DNA from: Bradyrhizobium sp. 200
GTDB taxonomy: Bacteria; Pseudomonadota; Alphaproteobacteria; Rhizobiales; Xanthobacteraceae
Assembly: GCF_023100945.1 (NCBI RefSeq)
Contig: NZ_CP064689.1
Span: forward strand, 1,966,001 to 2,030,000
Reading direction: 5' to 3'
DNA: 64,000 bases
A program made the translations under genes and the position numbers. This document shows positions 1 to 9,378 of the stretch, piece after piece (positions within the stretch are counted from its first letter, which is position 1; each line of letters opens with the position of its first letter). The notes beneath the pieces were generated by a model, which saw nothing but the letters and a program-made list of their open reading frames with translations, was not told the origin of the DNA and searched no databases.

Positions 1-1584
1 ATGACCCCCAGAAGGAATGGCAACTTGCGCTATCTCTTCGAGGAGTACGCATTCGACACTGACCGGCGCGAGCTGCATCGCGGGGCGGACGTCGTCTCCA
101 TCGCGCCACAGGTATTCGACCTGCTCGAGTACCTGATCCGCAACAGGGAGCGCGTCGTCAGTAAAGATGACCTCATCAATGCCATTTGGAACGGCCGTAT
201 CGTGTCCGATGCGGCGCTGACAACGCGCCTGAATGCCGCCCGCAGTGCGCTCGGCGATTCCGGTGAGGAACAGCGCCTCATAAAAACATTGCCGCGCAAA
301 GGCTTCCGTTTCGTCGGACCAGTGCGGAAAGCGAGAGGACCCGCAAGCGTGACGGTCAGCGATACCCCCGCGCAACAGCCGAAACCCGCTCTCCCGCTGC
401 CCGATAAACCCTCGATCGCCGTTCTCCCCTTCACCAACCTGAGCTCCGATCCGGAACAGGAATACTTTGCCGACGGTATCGTCGAAGAGATCATAACCGC
501 GCTATCGCGCTTCAAGTCGCTGTTCGTGATCGCGCGCAATTCGAGCTTCACCTTCAAGGGCCGTGCGGTCGATATCAAGGAAGTCGGGCAAAGGCTCGGC
601 GTGCGCTATGTCCTCGAGGGGTCTGTGCGGAAGGCGTCGGGGAAAGTTCGCATCACAGGGCAGTTGATCGATGCGGTTACAGGCGCGCATCTATGGGCGG
701 ACAGATTCGAGCGTGATCTGACGGACATTTTCGCTCTCCAGGACGAAATAACGCTCGCCGTTGTTTCGGCTGTTCAGCCAAAGATGCTTCAAACAGAAAT
801 TGAAATGGCGACGCGGCGGCGACCAGAGAACCTCACTGCCTATGACTTTTTTCTCCGATCCATGCAACAGTATTACCTGACGACCCGCGAAAGTTTGGCC
901 GAGGCGATCAGGCTGGCTCATCGCGCTTTGGAGCTAGACCCGAGGTTCGGCTCTGCAGCGGCTCTGGCAGGTGACTGTCATGCGATCAACGTCGCTTTAG
1001 GCTATGCCAACGATCCCGAGTTCGACTGCGAGGAAGCAGTTCGGCTTGCTCGCTTGGCATTGAGGATCGATGATGGTGATCCGGACACGTTATCAAGGGT
1101 TGCCGTAATCTCGGCGGGCATGGTCGGCGATAGTGAAGCCGAGATCGAAATGGCTGACCGGGCGGTCGCGCTCAACCCAAATTCATGGCGCACTTGGAAC
1201 AACAGAGGCTGGGTCTACATAATGGCGGGGCTGCCGGAGGAAGCGATCCGAAGCTTTGAACGTGCCATTCGCATGAGCCCGGTAGACCCGCTGCTACACA
1301 TGACGTTTCTTGGCATTGGGCATGCCCTTATGGGGCTTCGCCGCTTTGACGAGGCGATCGTCGTATTGAAGAAAGCCCTTCGTCAGAATCCCTCCTTTAT
1401 GCCAGCTTGCCGCGGACTCGCGTCCGCCTTCGCCCATCTCGGACGCGACGCTGAGGCGCACGCCGCGGCGGCGCGTGTGCTTGAGATCGATCCCGCCTTT
1501 ACAATATCGGCGCATACCGCCCGGGTCCCCAAAAACTCGAAGCTGTTTATTGAGGGTCTTCGGAAAGCGGGACTGCCCGAGTAG
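1..1584 (+). CDS. Winged-helix regulator with TolB-like and TPR domains
   Basis: The N-terminal ~105 residues look like an OmpR/CadC-type winged helix DNA-binding domain, including the motif LPRKGFRFVG near residue 100. After a Pro-rich linker comes a TolB-like segment (about 138-270, starting SIAVLPFTNLSSDPEQEYF) and then TPR-like helices to the end (for example ALELDPRFGSAAAL and FERAIRMSPVDPLL). This architecture is common in Bradyrhizobium and is often annotated as an adenylate-cyclase-like regulator, but no cyclase catalytic domain is visible. It is probably a one-component transcriptional regulator; its targets and signal are unknown. The first ATG is base 1 of the window, so the true start could lie upstream. 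Confidence 0.85.
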   Translation: MTPRRNGNLRYLFEEYAFDTDRRELHRGADVVSIAPQVFDLLEYLIRNRERVVSKDDLINAIWNGRIVSDAALTTRLNAARSALGDSGEEQRLIKTLPRKGFRFVGPVRKARGPASVTVSDTPAQQPKPALPLPDKPSIAVLPFTNLSSDPEQEYFADGIVEEIITALSRFKSLFVIARNSSFTFKGRAVDIKEVGQRLGVRYVLEGSVRKASGKVRITGQLIDAVTGAHLWADRFERDLTDIFALQDEITLAVVSAVQPKMLQTEIEMATRRRPENLTAYDFFLRSMQQYYLTTRESLAEAIRLAHRALELDPRFGSAAALAGDCHAINVALGYANDPEFDCEEAVRLARLALRIDDGDPDTLSRVAVISAGMVGDSEAEIEMADRAVALNPNSWRTWNNRGWVYIMAGLPEEAIRSFERAIRMSPVDPLLHMTFLGIGHALMGLRRFDEAIVVLKKALRQNPSFMPACRGLASAFAHLGRDAEAHAAAARVLEIDPAFTISAHTARVPKNSKLFIEGLRKAGLPE

Positions 1585-1731
1585 CCCGGTGCGCAGTGCG
1601 GACGAGGCGATCGAATGACCGCTTCTGGGCACTTCGCGTCATTTCGCTGCCGTGCGGTAACGGCGTCGCTCTTAAGGGCAAAGCAGACATTTTTTCTGTA
1701 CGTCACACCACCGGTTTTATAAGTACATGGT

Positions 1732-1925
1732 CTAGCCGAGCGCGATCTCCCGTCCGATCGCGATCGCCCGCAAGAATGCCTCGTCGCGGCTGAGGACGAT
1801 CAACGCGCCGTCGAATCCCTTCAGCGCATTCTCCAGCTCCTCGATCGCGGCCAGATCGAGATGGTTGGTCGGCTCGTCCAGCAGCAGGAGAAACGGCGGC
1901 TGCGGACGGGCGAAGCCGCAGGCAG
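1732..1925 (-). pseudogene. Truncated duplicate of an ABC-F ATPase C-terminus
   Basis: Read on the minus strand to a stop at 1732-1734, this stretch encodes about 65 residues nearly identical to the last 65 residues of the ABC-F gene at 4637-6223, including the Walker B and H-switch region [14 protein letters not shown] and the ending GREIALG. Homology stops near 1925. Beyond it the sequence reads as an unrelated Pro/Ala-rich tail on the plus strand ending in a stop near 1996-2014, so the fragment was probably left by a duplication or recombination. There is no start codon or N-terminal domain. It sits 2.9 kb from the intact copy in the same orientation. Confidence 0.75.
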
Positions 1926-2041
1926 GCCCGCGCCGGGCTCCGCCGCCAAGCCGAAGCTGCGTCCACCGCTGGCGCTGACGCCGCAGGTCGCCAATCCACC
2001 GCCGCGGTCGAATTAGCGGCGATGGTTACGATTGTTCTGTG

Positions 2042-2959
2042 TCATCCTCCGATGTAGGACGCCAACTCGTCAGGCGTACCCTTCGGAAAAGCTTCCTTCA
2101 GATAGTCGAGGAACGCGGATACGCGGGCGCTCAGCAGCCGCCGCGACGGGTAAAGGGTCCATAGTTCGATGTCTGGCCCGACTCCGTCACCCCAATGTGC
2201 GAGCGCGCCGGCCGCCAGGTCGCGACTGACCAGTGAGACTGGAAGACGTCCGGCGCCGACGCCTGCTCGGACCGCATCGCGGACCATGATCAGCGAAGAC
2301 AGGTGAAGGACCGGATCGATCGCGATGCGCGATCTTCCACTTGGCGACCTTCCACTTGGCGACGTGACCTCCCAAGCCCCGGTCTGGTTGGCAGTTCCGC
2401 GCACGACAGCCGGAACACGCGAACCATCCGTCGGCCGCTGCAGATGCGGGCTCGCCACCACTACCAGCCGATCGCGCAGGAAAATTCGTCCGACCAGGCT
2501 TTCGTCGGGATCCGGATTGACCCGGATCACCACATCGTAACCTTCCTCGATCATATCGACGGTCCGGTCCTCGGTCGTGATCTCAAGCCTTACTTCCGGA
2601 TATTTCAATGCGAATTTGGCGGCGAGATTTCCCATCGCGATCTGCGAGAAGAGCAAAGGCGCGCTAATTCTCAACTTGCCCCGCGGCTTGTCCCCACCCG
2701 AAGCGATTGCTGTCGCCGCCTCGTCGAGTTCGATAAGCAATGCCCCCGTTCGTTCGTAGAGCGCCCGCCCTTCCTGTGTGAGCTTCAACGCGCGCGCGCC
2801 ACGCTCGAATAAGCGCAGGTCGAGGCTGCTCTCCAGTTCTGCAACCCGGCGGGAGAGGGTCGCCTTCGGGCGTCCAGCGGCGCGTGCGGCCCGTCCGAAG
2901 CCTCCGTGCCGGGCGACCAGGTTGAAATCAGCGAGGGCAATCAGATCCATTCGTTCCAC
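2042..2959 (-). CDS. LysR-family transcriptional regulator
   Basis: A 305-residue protein of normal LysR length. Residues ~5-62 form the winged HTH (GGFGRAARAAGRPKATLSRR), followed by the linker helix and a substrate-binding-protein-like effector domain from ~90. It is divergently transcribed from the NAD(P)-binding oxidoreductase gene at 3049 across an ~90 bp gap, the usual arrangement for a LysR regulator and its target. The effector domain carries a tandem SPSGRSPSGR encoded by a 15 bp direct duplication at 2335-2363. A start at 2950 (MDLIALADF) is equally possible. The inducer is unknown. Confidence 0.9.
   Translation of the reverse strand: MERMDLIALADFNLVARHGGFGRAARAAGRPKATLSRRVAELESSLDLRLFERGARALKLTQEGRALYERTGALLIELDEAATAIASGGDKPRGKLRISAPLLFSQIAMGNLAAKFALKYPEVRLEITTEDRTVDMIEEGYDVVIRVNPDPDESLVGRIFLRDRLVVVASPHLQRPTDGSRVPAVVRGTANQTGAWEVTSPSGRSPSGRSRIAIDPVLHLSSLIMVRDAVRAGVGAGRLPVSLVSRDLAAGALAHWGDGVGPDIELWTLYPSRRLLSARVSAFLDYLKEAFPKGTPDELASYIGG
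2335..2363. repeat. 15 bp tandem duplication inside the LysR gene
   Basis: The unit TTCCACTTGGCGACC occurs twice in tandem (second copy one base short). It adds five codons in frame to the effector domain of the LysR gene. It looks like replication slippage. Confidence 0.8.
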
Positions 2960-3048
2960 CAGTGAGACGGTATGTCCAAATATATCGTCTATCGGCCCAA
3001 ATGTGGATCATTAACTTCGGGGTTGTCTCGAACCCGGAGTGATCCTCA

Positions 3049-3918
3049 ATGACCATCCTCGTTACCGGTGCAACCGGCACAGTCGGCCGCCAAGTCATCG
3101 AGCAACTCGTCAAGCGCGGTGCCGATGTGCGGGCTCTCGTGCGCGATCCTGCGAAGGCCAACTTCCAGGCCGGCGTCGCGGTCGCGCAGGGCGACCTGCT
3201 CGACGTCGACTCGCTGCGCGGCGCATTCTCAGGTGTCTCCACCCTGTTCCTGCTCAACGCGGTCGCATCAGATGAATTAACGCAGGCACTGATAGCGCTC
3301 AACCTGGCCCGGGAGGCCGGCGTCGAGCGCATCGTCTACCTGTCGGTGATCCACAGCGATCTCTACGTGAACGTGCCGCACTTCGCCGGCAAGTTCGCTG
3401 TCGAACGGATGATCGAGAAGATGGGCTTCAACGCCACCATCTTGCGCCCGGCCTACTTCATGAACAATGATCTCACGATCAAGGACGTGGTGACCGGCTA
3501 CGGCGTGTACCCGATGCCGATCGGCAGCAAAGGGCTCGCCATGATCGACGCGCGCGACATCGGCGAGATCGCGGCCATCGAACTCATCCGCCGCGAGCAG
3601 TCCGCCCCGCCGCTGCCGCTCGACCGGATCAATCTCGTCGGTCCAGATTTGCTGGCAGGCACGGATGTTGCTGGCATCTGGTCGGAGGTGCTGGGCCGCC
3701 CGATCGCTTATCCCGGTGACGACACCGCCGGTTTCGAGGAGAACTTGCGGCAGTTCATGCCGAGCTGGATGGCGTTCGACATGCGGCTGATGAGCGAGCG
3801 TTTCCTCACCGACGGAATGATTCCCGAGCCCGGCGACGTTGCGCGCCTGACTGCGCTTCTGGGCCGTTCCCTGCGCTCCTATCGCGACTTCGCCTCCGAG
3901 ATCGTCGCCTCGGCTTGA
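3049..3918 (+). CDS. NmrA-like NAD(P)-binding oxidoreductase
   Basis: A 289-residue protein starting with the dinucleotide-binding motif TILVTGATGTVGRQV and VRALVRDP, typical of atypical SDR/NmrA-family proteins (NAD(P)H-sensing or quinone/azo-reductase-like). The segment FNATILRPAYFMNNDL is typical of the substrate-side region. The canonical SDR YxxxK pair is not obvious, so catalysis is uncertain. It is divergent from the LysR gene and probably regulated by it. The cytosolic substrate cannot be deduced. The 335 bp downstream (3919-4254) contain no feature I could support. Confidence 0.85.
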   Translation: MTILVTGATGTVGRQVIEQLVKRGADVRALVRDPAKANFQAGVAVAQGDLLDVDSLRGAFSGVSTLFLLNAVASDELTQALIALNLAREAGVERIVYLSVIHSDLYVNVPHFAGKFAVERMIEKMGFNATILRPAYFMNNDLTIKDVVTGYGVYPMPIGSKGLAMIDARDIGEIAAIELIRREQSAPPLPLDRINLVGPDLLAGTDVAGIWSEVLGRPIAYPGDDTAGFEENLRQFMPSWMAFDMRLMSERFLTDGMIPEPGDVARLTALLGRSLRSYRDFASEIVASA

Positions 3919-4272
3919 CGGCATAGGCAACGCGCAGCTGCGATAGCAGGGGGCACCTTGCTGTCGATGCTGAAGGAGATCCGCGAACCGCTCGCGGATG
4001 GCAGGCTCCAATCATCACCAAAACACAACCGACGGGACTGCCTCTCGGGGTCCCGCTTTTCCAATCGCCGTTCCGTGCCGGCCGTGACGACGGACCTCTC
4101 GTGCCCGGACGCGAGCGGCCTGAGCGCCCCGGGGCCGGGGTCCATTCTACTTTGCATGGGGTTGTTTTCGATATTTTGGGTTTCGGGGCCCAAAGCAGGT
4201 CCGCTCCCTGAGCCCCGTCTTTCGAAACATTAATTTCCCCGCCAGCGTCCCGTAATGGCGGAGTTGTCAATC

Positions 4273-4626
4273 ATGCGGCCGACCATCAAGACGCGAGGTT
4301 TTGCCGTGGGCTGTGCGTTGGAATACAGCCTTGCAACGCTGAGAGTTTCCCGAGCGTATGTCAGCCTGCTGTCCCGACCTGAGGGTGATGCGGCGGCGGT
4401 TTCTCTGGCGTGGATCGGAGACTTTGAAATTCGTATGCACGCCGCACCGCCGACCAGCGCCGTGAAGCAGCCGCTTTTCATCATCGATATCTTCGACCAT
4501 GACGCGCAACTCTTCATCGACAGTCGCACTTGTTACGCTGTCGCGGAAGGCGCCGTCGCGTTCGACGAATTCCTGCGTCTGGCTGAGCCGGTAACGGGCG
4601 GCACGCACGAGAAGCCTCCTGTCTGA
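4273..4626 (+). CDS. Conserved hypothetical protein
   Basis: A small protein of about 117 residues. I chose the ATG at 4273 because GGAG lies 10 bases upstream; an ATG at 4255 would add six residues. The middle part PLFIIDIFDHDAQLFIDS followed by a region ending AFDEFLRLAEPV resembles small hypothetical proteins common in Bradyrhizobium. No catalytic motif, signal peptide or membrane segment is seen. It converges on the ABC-F gene, with 10 bases between the stop codons. The opposite-strand frame over the same bases is judged a shadow. Function unknown. Confidence 0.5.
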   Translation: MRPTIKTRGFAVGCALEYSLATLRVSRAYVSLLSRPEGDAAAVSLAWIGDFEIRMHAAPPTSAVKQPLFIIDIFDHDAQLFIDSRTCYAVAEGAVAFDEFLRLAEPVTGGTHEKPPV

Positions 4627-4636
4627 TTGCTGCGCG

Positions 4637-6223
4637 CTAAAGAACGATCTCCCGTTCGATCCCGATCGCCCGCAGGAACGTTTCGTCGTGGCTGACCACG
4701 ATTAGCGCGCCGTCGAATCCTTTCAGCGCAGCTTCCAGTTCCTCGATCGAAGCGAGATCGAGATGGTTGGTCGGCTCGTCCAGCAGCAGGACGAACGGCG
4801 GTTGCGGGCGCGCGAATACGCAGGCGAGGCCCGCACGCAGCCGCTCGCCACCCGAGAGCGTGGCCGCGATCTGCAGCGCCGCCCGGTTACGAAACGCAAA
4901 CCGCGCCAGCGCGGCGTGGGACGCGTTGGCCGAGAGCTCCGGATTCAGGCGGCGCAGGTTGTCGAGAATGCTTAGTTTGGGATCGAGCAGGCCGATATGC
5001 TGATCGAGCACGGCAATGCGGTCGGTGAGGCGGCCAATGTCGCCGCTCGCAGGTTTCAACTCGCCGGTGATCAGGCGGAACAGGGTGGTCTTGCCACTTC
5101 CGTTGCCGCCGCGGATGGCGATCCGCTCGGGTCCGCGAACGTCGAATGACAGCGGTCCGAACAGATGGCGCTCCCCGAAGGCCATCGCCACGTCCTTGAA
5201 GGCGATGAGTTCGCGTCCGCCGGGCAGGTGGGTGCGCGGCAAATCGATCGATAGCGGCGTCAGGATCTCGACTTGCGCTTTGGCCATCTCCAGCGCCTCG
5301 GTGCGCGCGCCGATCAGGCGATGGGCGAGCTGGCTCTCGCGCGCGGCGCTGTTCTCGGCGCGCTCCTTCTCGCGGTCCATGAACATCTTGTCTTCGATGC
5401 CCTTGGCGCGCCAGGCGCGGCCAGCCTTGTCGCGGCGCGCCTTCTTTTCCCGCGCCTTCTGCAGCGTGCGCTTGGTATTGCGCAGGGCATCCGAGGCGCG
5501 GTCGAGGTCGTCAGCGGCGCGGGCGCGGGCCGCCTCGCGCGCTTCGGCAAAGGCGGACCACGCGCCGCCGAATATGCTGATGCCGATCGGCGTCAGTTCG
5601 ACGATGCGGTCGACGCGTTCCAGCAGCGCGCGGTCATGGCTGGCGATCAGGACGCCGCCCTGCCAGCGTTCGAGCAACTGCGCCACGGCCTGCCGGCCAT
5701 CTGTGTCGAGATTGTTGGTGGGCTCGTCCAGCAGCAGCAGATCCGGCGCCTCGATCAGGAGGCGTGCCAGCGCGAGGCGCGTTCGCTCGCCGCCGCTCAA
5801 GGAGACGATCGGCCGCTGCAGCGGCAAGGACGGCAGTCCGGCATCAGTCAGCGCCGCCTGTATCCGCGCTTCCAGCGTCCAATCCGCCTCCGCCGCGTCG
5901 TCAAGCGATCCCTGAACCGATCCCTGGCCGCGTTCGAGCCGGCGCAGGCGGGCAAGGCCGCCGGCGACGCCGAGCGCCTCGTCGACCGTCAGCCGGTCAT
6001 CGGTCAGTTGCGCGAGCATGCCGATCGAGCCGAGACGTTGCAGCGATCCGCTTGCAGGTTCGATCTCGCCCGCGATCAGGCGAAGCAATGTGGATTTCCC
6101 GCAGCCGTTGCGGCCGACGAGGCCGGTACGCTCGCGCCCCATTGCGAGCGTCAATCCATTGAACAGCGGGCGTCCGTCAGGCGTGGCGAGGGAGATGGAA
6201 TCCAGAGCGAGAAAGGCAGGCAT
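4637..6223 (-). CDS. ABC-F family ATPase
   Basis: A 528-residue protein with two ABC domains in one chain and no membrane segment, the ABC-F layout. Domain 1 has Walker [10 protein letters not shown] (~37), signature [13 protein letters not shown] (~142) and [12 protein letters not shown] (~163). Domain 2 has GGNGSGKTT (~372), [12 protein letters not shown] (~457) and [11 protein letters not shown] (~480). An Arg/Lys-rich linker (~245-300) joins them, where ABC-F proteins contact the ribosomal E/P site. The family works as translation factors or antibiotic-resistance ribosome-protection proteins; which applies here is unknown. The ATG at 6223 has no clear Shine-Dalgarno and lies inside an upstream ORF, suggesting translational coupling. 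Confidence 0.93.
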   Translation of the reverse strand: MPAFLALDSISLATPDGRPLFNGLTLAMGRERTGLVGRNGCGKSTLLRLIAGEIEPASGSLQRLGSIGMLAQLTDDRLTVDEALGVAGGLARLRRLERGQGSVQGSLDDAAEADWTLEARIQAALTDAGLPSLPLQRPIVSLSGGERTRLALARLLIEAPDLLLLDEPTNNLDTDGRQAVAQLLERWQGGVLIASHDRALLERVDRIVELTPIGISIFGGAWSAFAEAREAARARAADDLDRASDALRNTKRTLQKAREKKARRDKAGRAWRAKGIEDKMFMDREKERAENSAARESQLAHRLIGARTEALEMAKAQVEILTPLSIDLPRTHLPGGRELIAFKDVAMAFGERHLFGPLSFDVRGPERIAIRGGNGSGKTTLFRLITGELKPASGDIGRLTDRIAVLDQHIGLLDPKLSILDNLRRLNPELSANASHAALARFAFRNRAALQIAATLSGGERLRAGLACVFARPQPPFVLLLDEPTNHLDLASIEELEAALKGFDGALIVVSHDETFLRAIGIEREIVL

Positions 6224-6281
6224 GGAGAGTTTTCCGAAAATGGACTGAGATCGCGGGCGCGTTCAGCTTTGCGATGTCCAT
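6177..6281 (-). CDS. Candidate 34-aa upstream ORF overlapping the ABC-F start
   Basis: On the minus strand an ATG at 6281 follows GGAGAG by five bases, a near-ideal ribosome binding site. The frame runs 34 codons and stops at 6177, 47 bases inside the ABC-F gene in another frame. The first bases of the ORF (ATGGAC, GCGAT) can pair with a GTCCAT segment about 40 bases later, so the leader can fold. The ABC-F start lacks its own good site. The sequence shows the ORF and signals; a regulatory role by analogy with leader peptides of ABC-F resistance genes is inference. Confidence 0.45.
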   Translation of the reverse strand: MDIAKLNAPAISVHFRKTLHACLSRSGFHLPRHA

Positions 6282-6516
6282 TTTTTCTCTCCAGGGTTTT
6301 CTCGCCAGGGTTTCTCGGCGACTTCGTCGGGTTCCGCGCGCTGCTTATGCGGGGAACTGCCACGACCATCAATTAGATATGCATTGCCGTCATTCGTCCA
6401 GCCTGCCGCAAGGCGCAACACTTCTGCGCGGCCGGTGCGGAATACTTCCTGCCCGGCGGGGTACCTACCTGCGGCTGGACCGTGGATTCACTCACGCAGG
6501 AAAACCGGAGGTTCGC

Positions 6517-7104
6517 ATGATGAAATCAGCAATCAAGCTTGCAATGCTGACACTGTTTTCAATGGCTCTGATCGCATCGCCGCCATCCGTTCCGGCCTTT
6601 GCCGCAGGCGGCGGTGGAGGCGGCGGCGATCCGCCTTCGGCCAGCCCGCCGCCGCCGGACAACAGACCCGCTCCCAGGTCGAGTTCCAAATCCAAGAAGA
6701 AGCCCACCAAACAGTCGAGCGCCGACGATGCCGCCTTCCGGGAGGGATACCGCGCCGCGCACGCGACAATCTACCAGCGCAACGATTATGCTGCCGCCAT
6801 CGAGCAGCTAAAGACACTCGGCCGCGACGACAACGCCGGCGTCGCCAACCTGATCGGCTATTCCTATCGCAAGCTCGGCGATTACAAGCTGTCGCAGACC
6901 TGGTACGAGCGCGCGCTGAAGGCGGACCCGAACCACGTGCTGACCTGGCAGTATTACGGCCTGTGGCAGATCGAGCAGGGCAATCGCGACCAGGCGTCGT
7001 ATCATCTCGGTCGCATCGCGGCGATCTGCGGCACGGAATGCGAGGAATATCGGTCGCTGGCCGCGGCGCTCGAAAAGCCGCCCGGCACTGGACTCGTTTA
7101 TTGA
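6517..7104 (+). CDS. Secreted TPR-repeat protein
   Basis: The start at 6517 is chosen because CCGGAGG lies just upstream and the protein then begins with a signal peptide (MMKSAIKLAMLTLF followed by a cut near AFAAG). A Gly run and a Pro/Ser/Lys-rich linker (about 30-70) follow. The C-terminal half has TPR-type helices: YAAAIEQLKTLGRDDNAGVA, YSYRKLGDYKLSQTWYERAL and YGLWQIEQGNRDQASYHLG. It is probably a periplasmic protein-interaction scaffold; partner unknown. The in-frame ORF extends upstream to 6274, but that part is low-complexity and lacks a start signal. No other feature was found in 6282-6516. Confidence 0.85.
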   Translation: MMKSAIKLAMLTLFSMALIASPPSVPAFAAGGGGGGGDPPSASPPPPDNRPAPRSSSKSKKKPTKQSSADDAAFREGYRAAHATIYQRNDYAAAIEQLKTLGRDDNAGVANLIGYSYRKLGDYKLSQTWYERALKADPNHVLTWQYYGLWQIEQGNRDQASYHLGRIAAICGTECEEYRSLAAALEKPPGTGLVY

Positions 7105-7159
7105 GGTTGCAGTGTAACAGGGCGGGCGCGCTTGCGGTGCGCTCGCCTGAATCGAAGCC

Positions 7160-7417
7160 TTAGGCCTGCGGCCGCGGAGCGTCCGTCGCGGCAGCCGGCA
7201 TGGCGCGGGTGCGGAAATAGTCGAGCACGAAGAGACGGATCGCCGAGGACAGATTGCCCTGCTGGCGATTGCTGTCGATCTCGCCGACCAACTCGGACAG
7301 CGTCATGTTCCGCAGGCCCGAGATTTCCTTCATGCCGTTCCAGAAAGCCTCTTCGAGGCTGACGCTGGTCTTGTGGCCGGCAACCACGATCGAGCGTTTG
7401 ACGACGGGTGACTTCAT
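7160..7417 (-). CDS. Ribbon-helix-helix domain protein
   Basis: An 85-residue protein whose core (KRSIVVAGHKTSVSLEEAFW, then MTLSELVGEID) matches the RHH_4-type ribbon-helix-helix family common in Rhizobiales. Such proteins bind DNA as dimers through a short beta strand. The gene overlaps the end of the upstream DUF4169 gene by an ATGA (7414-7417), so the two are translationally coupled. This pair is a conserved neighbourhood in Bradyrhizobium. The regulatory target is unknown. Confidence 0.85.
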   Translation of the reverse strand: MKSPVVKRSIVVAGHKTSVSLEEAFWNGMKEISGLRNMTLSELVGEIDSNRQQGNLSSAIRLFVLDYFRTRAMPAAATDAPRPQA

Positions 7418-7620
7418 GACGCGTCTCCGTCATCGAGCTTGTGCTGGTCCAAGAGCTTGTGCTGGTCCAAGAGATCGCCGGCGCGATCCTTGCGATGTTC
7501 ATCGAGCGCGCGTTCGGCTTTGGTGCGGCCAAACCGTGCGCGGTTGGCGTCGGCCTGTCTTGCCGATTGCTCCCGCTCGCTGCGCTTCTTGAATCGCTTC
7601 AGGTTGATCACGTCTGCCAT
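7414..7620 (-). CDS. DUF4169 family protein
   Basis: A short basic protein (68 residues) starting MADVINLKRFKKR and containing ARFGRTKAER, the hallmark of DUF4169. The ATG at 7620 is preceded by GGAGG at a good distance. Its function is not known; it is nearly always next to the ribbon-helix-helix gene that follows it here. Near the C-terminus LLDQHK is repeated because of an 18 bp tandem duplication at 7435-7473. The 270 bp between this gene and fumC (7621-7890) hold no recognisable gene. Confidence 0.85.
   Translation of the reverse strand: MADVINLKRFKKRSEREQSARQADANRARFGRTKAERALDEHRKDRAGDLLDQHKLLDQHKLDDGDAS
7435..7473. repeat. 18 bp tandem duplication in the DUF4169 gene
   Basis: The 18 bp unit GAGCTTGTGCTGGTCCAA occurs twice in tandem followed by GAG. 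It is in frame and duplicates six residues (LLDQHK) near the C-terminus of the DUF4169 protein. Confidence 0.85.
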
Positions 7621-7890
7621 GTTCGCCTCCATCATCCGGCGACTCGAAGGCATGATAATTCATTGGCGGAAAAAACGTCGTGTCGTGCGCAGGCAAATTG
7701 AATGGTCATCCGGAATCCCCGTGTAGCGTTCTCTGATAGCATCAAAAAATAAATTTCGCTCTGCGAAAACCGAATAATTCCTGCTCTACCATGCGTCGAT
7801 GCAACCGCGATAGATGATCAATCTCATTCTTCAGCAATGATCCATAATTTATCTCTCTCTCCCGTAGTTTCCCGGGGGCGGCTGCGGCCA

Positions 7891-9306
7891 TCAGCCCGGG
7901 TGTGTCATTTTGTCCGGCTGCACCAGGCGTTCGAATTCGGCGGCACTCACAAACCCGAGACGTACAGCCTCTTCCTTCAATGTTGTTCCGCGCGCGTGCG
8001 CCGATTTGGCGACCTTCGCCGCGTTGTCGTATCCGATCTTCGGAGCCAGCGCGGTGACCAGCATCAGCGAGCGCTCCATCAATTCGCGGATTCGCTTTTC
8101 GTCGGCGCGTATGCCCACCACGCAATGTTCGGTGAACGAGCGCGCCGCGTCCGACAGCAGTTGAATGGAATTCATCATACAATATGCCAATACGGGTTTG
8201 TAAACATTCAATTCGAAATGTCCCTGGCTCCCGGCAACGGTGACGGTTGTCTGGTTACCGAACACCTGGCAGCAGACCATGGTCATCGCTTCGCACTGGG
8301 TCGGGTTGACCTTGCCCGGCATGATCGACGAGCCCGGTTCGTTTTCCGGCAGGATCAGTTCGCCGAGACCGGAACGCGGGCCCGAGCCCAGCAGGCGAAT
8401 GTCGTTGGCGATCTTGAACAGGCCGGTCGCCACCGAATTGATCGCGCCATGCACCATGACATAGGCATCGTTGGAAGCCAGCGCCTCGAATTTGTTGAGC
8501 GCGCTGGTAAAGGGAAGTTTGGTGATTTTCGCGGCGTGCCTGGCAAACAGTTTTGCAAATCTCGGCTTCGAGTTGAGGCCGGTGCCGACAGCGGTTCCGC
8601 CCTGCGCCAGCGGGAACAGATCCTTCACCGCGATGCGCAGCCGCGCGAGCCCGCTCTCGACCTGTGCGGCGTAGCCCGAGAATTCCTGTCCCAGCGTCAA
8701 CGGCGTTGCGTCCTGGGTGTGGGTTCGCCCGATCTTGACGATCTTGGCGAACGCCTTTTCCTTCTTGCGCAATTCGCGATGCAGTTCGCCGAGCGCTGGA
8801 ATCAGGTCGGCGGTGATGCGTCCCGCGGCGGCGATGTGCATCGCGGTCGGAAATGAATCGTTCGACGACTGGCTCATGTTGACGTGGTCGTTGGGATGAA
8901 CCGGCTTCTTGGCGCCGAGTTCGCCGCCCAGCATCTGGTTGGCGCGGTTGGCGATCACCTCGTTGAGGTTCATGTTGGTCTGGGTGCCGGAGCCGGTCTG
9001 CCAGACGACCAGGGGAAAGTGATCGTCAAGCTTGCCTTCGATCACTTCGCGTGCGGCGCGGGTGATGGCGCCGGCGCGGCGCGCATCGAGCAATCCGAGT
9101 TCCCGGTTGGTTTGGGCGGCGGCGAGTTTGACGATGCCGAGCGCATGGACGATCGCCATCGGCATGCGATCCTGGCCGATCTTGAAATTCTGCCGCGAGC
9201 GCTCGGTCTGGGCGCCCCAATAGCGGTCGGCGGCAACGTCGATCGGACCGAAGCTGTCGGTCTCACTGCGGGTAGATTTGTTTCCAGATGTTTCTGATCG
9301 AGCCAT
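7891..9306 (-). CDS. fumC: Class II fumarate hydratase
   Basis: FumC catalyses the reversible hydration of fumarate to malate in the TCA cycle as an iron-free homotetramer. The superfamily signature [11 protein letters not shown] is present, together with [28 protein letters not shown] and [20 protein letters not shown], which form the active site between subunits. The start at 9306 (MARSETSG) gives 471 residues, close to the usual ~465; an in-frame start at 9348 is less likely. It is followed upstream by sspB in the same direction after a short gap. No regulatory site was recognised. Confidence 0.97.
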   Translation of the reverse strand: MARSETSGNKSTRSETDSFGPIDVAADRYWGAQTERSRQNFKIGQDRMPMAIVHALGIVKLAAAQTNRELGLLDARRAGAITRAAREVIEGKLDDHFPLVVWQTGSGTQTNMNLNEVIANRANQMLGGELGAKKPVHPNDHVNMSQSSNDSFPTAMHIAAAGRITADLIPALGELHRELRKKEKAFAKIVKIGRTHTQDATPLTLGQEFSGYAAQVESGLARLRIAVKDLFPLAQGGTAVGTGLNSKPRFAKLFARHAAKITKLPFTSALNKFEALASNDAYVMVHGAINSVATGLFKIANDIRLLGSGPRSGLGELILPENEPGSSIMPGKVNPTQCEAMTMVCCQVFGNQTTVTVAGSQGHFELNVYKPVLAYCMMNSIQLLSDAARSFTEHCVVGIRADEKRIRELMERSLMLVTALAPKIGYDNAAKVAKSAHARGTTLKEEAVRLGFVSAAEFERLVQPDKMTHPG

Positions 9307-9378
9307 GCGTAATGTCCGTTGCGCCGCGAAGTGGCGGAACGTGTACACTACAGCGTAGCCGATTTTCTCGCGCTTGGA

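Noticed and set aside
6274..6516. Upstream in-frame extension of the TPR protein
   Set aside because: It puts 81 irregular residues before a clear signal peptide that has its own ribosome binding site at 6517.
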